Assembly: GCA_002435835.1 (NCBI GenBank)
Contig: DIVM01000356.1
Location: forward strand, 1-26,555
Direction: 5' to 3'
Source of the DNA: Firmicutes bacterium UBA6132
GTDB lineage: Bacteria > Bacillota_A > Clostridia > Tissierellales > Sedimentibacteraceae
Length of the DNA: 26,555 bases
The translations under genes and the position numbers were made by a program. Under the pieces are notes generated by a model. That model had not been told where the DNA came from and searched no databases. It saw only the letters and a list, made by a program, of their open reading frames with translations. Of the stretch, positions 25,560-26,555 are shown piece by piece. Position 1 is the first letter of the stretch. Every line of letters starts with the position of its first letter.

Positions 25560-26212
25560 TATAATTTATATAAATATTTACTTCCTTCACTAACGCTTAA
25601 TTTTGATAAATAATTATTTTCAATGAAAGATTTAACCCATTCTTTATTTGTTTTAGAATATTCTCTCAATGACCAACCAATTGCTTTATCAACAAAAAAC
25701 TCTTTAGTTCTAGCATTATTTAATATGGCTTTTTTAAGAAACTCTATATCCGTTTTCTCTTTATATTTCAATTGAAATAATATTGAAGCTCTTTTTAACC
25801 ATATATTATCCGAATAAATATAATTATCAACAACTTTTTCTTTTATTTCAGGATTTTTTAAACAAATATATCCAATTATAGGGCTTATTGAATCTATGCT
25901 GTCCCACCATGATTTAGTTTTTAGTAGATTTTCAATTTTATCCATATCATCAATAACAAATAAATCCTTTACCACATTCATATAACTAAAAGCTAAATAT
26001 TGAAACTCTCTTTCCGGCAAATCAAAGCATGTATTTATAAATTCCCAGTCTATTTTCTTATCATTTTTTCTTTTTTTTAAAAATTCCTTAGATATGTTTT
26101 TTCTTTCAGGAGTTTTTATGCCTAAAAATGCAAATTTATTTTTCATATAATTAGCCATTGGAGCTGCTAATTCTTCATTTTTGTTATTATAAAACAATTC
26201 AAAAATATTAAT
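25559..26212 (-). CDS. AlkD-like DNA alkylation repair glycosylase (HEAT-like)
   Basis: A protein of about 217 residues built of HEAT-like alpha repeats, as in AlkD (DNA alkylation repair family), which removes positively charged alkylated purines. Visible hallmarks are MKNKFAFLGIKTPERKN near the N-terminus, then WWDSIDSISPIIG (about 99-111), WLKRASILFQLKYK and DKAIGWSLREYSKTNKEWV. The start is unsettled. No ATG or GTG occurs in frame near the N-terminus. A TTG at 26197 lies 23 bases from AAGGAAG (26226-26220). An ATT at 26212 sits seven bases from it and gives INIFELFYNNKNEE, a better full-length N-terminus. I place the start there as an inference. It is monocistronic and same-strand with cobT. 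Confidence 0.85.
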   Translation of the reverse strand: MNIFELFYNNKNEELAAPMANYMKNKFAFLGIKTPERKNISKEFLKKRKNDKKIDWEFINTCFDLPEREFQYLAFSYMNVVKDLFVIDDMDKIENLLKTKSWWDSIDSISPIIGYICLKNPEIKEKVVDNYIYSDNIWLKRASILFQLKYKEKTDIEFLKKAILNNARTKEFFVDKAIGWSLREYSKTNKEWVKSFIENNYLSKLSVSEGSKYLYKL

Positions 26213-26470
26213 ATTATCACTTCCTTAATTTGTTTGTATTAGAATATCCTCATAAGTTATTCATAAATAAATTTTTACCTAACTTAATCTTTTATTACTT
26301 ACATAATTATATCATCATACTTCTCTTATATAAATAATTTTCTAAATCAAAATTTCTGTTGATATTGAAGAACTATAATGCAATAATAATTTTGAGACTA
26401 ACTATATGAAGTCAAGAAAAACTTGAAAGTAATTTGAAAAATATTAAGATAAAGAAGAGCATGACAAAAT
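26213..26470. other. A+T-rich intergenic stretch upstream of the alkylation repair gene
   Basis: No gene is seen. A weak plus-strand promoter is possible: TTGAAA (26423-26428), 16-bp spacer, TAAGAT (26445-26450), with a small inverted repeat TCAAG/CTTGA before it. It would feed the hairpins at 26471-26550. Confidence 0.35.
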
Positions 26471-26550
26471 AGAACAACAGAGTTGTTCTGAAAAAATATT
26501 GAATGGATACAGAACATTACATTTGTGGAACAAATGCAGTATTGTTTTTT
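26471..26550 (+). promoter_or_regulatory. Candidate attenuator-like leader with competing hairpins
   Basis: Hairpin A: AGAACAAC (26471-26478) with GTTGTTCT (26482-26489). Alternative hairpin B: TGTTCTG (26484-26490) with CAGAACA (26510-26516), excluding A. Hairpin C: CATTTGT (26520-26526) with ACAAATG (26530-26536), extendable with one mismatch and followed shortly by TTTTTT (26545-26550), which is terminator-like. No known riboswitch or T-box sequence is recognised. The downstream gene lies outside the window. Confidence 0.35.
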
Positions 26551-26555
26551 AACAA

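Overview
This is an A+T-rich window with strong AGGAGG-type ribosome binding sites, sigma-A promoters, many TTG/GTG near-starts and tight Rho-independent terminators. Gene content (a PucR regulator, an SdpR/SdpI pair, a DUF2975/YozG-type HTH pair, a B12 riboswitch on cobT, and c-di-GMP enzymes with LytS-type and PilZ domains) points to a low-GC Firmicute, most likely a Clostridium-like anaerobe. No rRNA, tRNA, CRISPR array or intact transposon is visible.

Left region (1-4030, minus strand): a catabolic locus. A PucR-family regulator is followed by its own terminator, then a promoter with a perfect 14-bp palindrome downstream of it. Next come a multi-spanning permease and a ring-opening amidohydrolase of the cyanuric acid hydrolase/barbiturase family, cut by the window edge. 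A regulated uptake and ring-opening pathway for a cyclic imide or pyrimidine-like compound is inferred. Positions 4055-9445 (minus): a 1509-residue SF1 helicase with a C-terminal Vsr-like PD-(D/E)XK nuclease, a plausible stand-alone defence protein, and an unrecognised 229-residue protein.

Middle region (9571-15590): a c-di-GMP module made of a degenerate-GGDEF/EAL/PilZ protein (minus) and a 5TMR-LYT/PAS/PAS/GGDEF/HD-GYP protein (plus). It lies among decayed IS3-family remnants. Two similar IS-like ends face inward at the two borders, and a third remnant truncates a small gene between the two c-di-GMP genes.

Right region: an ABC efflux operon (FtsX-type permease, ATPase, lipoprotein adaptor; 15607-19896, minus) is divergent from a DUF2975, HTH and DUF4173 operon (20168-22326, plus). 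The two operons share a perfect 24-bp-arm inverted repeat whose arms carry the opposing -35 boxes. Next come the sdpR/sdpI-like pair with its own promoter and ATTTAGA operator, a small conserved cysteine-containing protein, cobT under a cobalamin riboswitch with an expression-platform terminator, and an AlkD-like DNA alkylation repair gene that appears to need an ATT start. The last 100 bases hold competing hairpins ending in a terminator-like structure, read as a possible attenuator for a gene beyond the window.

Starts were corrected where a TTG/GTG open frame ran past a clearly better ATG with a Shine-Dalgarno sequence. Family names come from recognised motifs, not from database searches.
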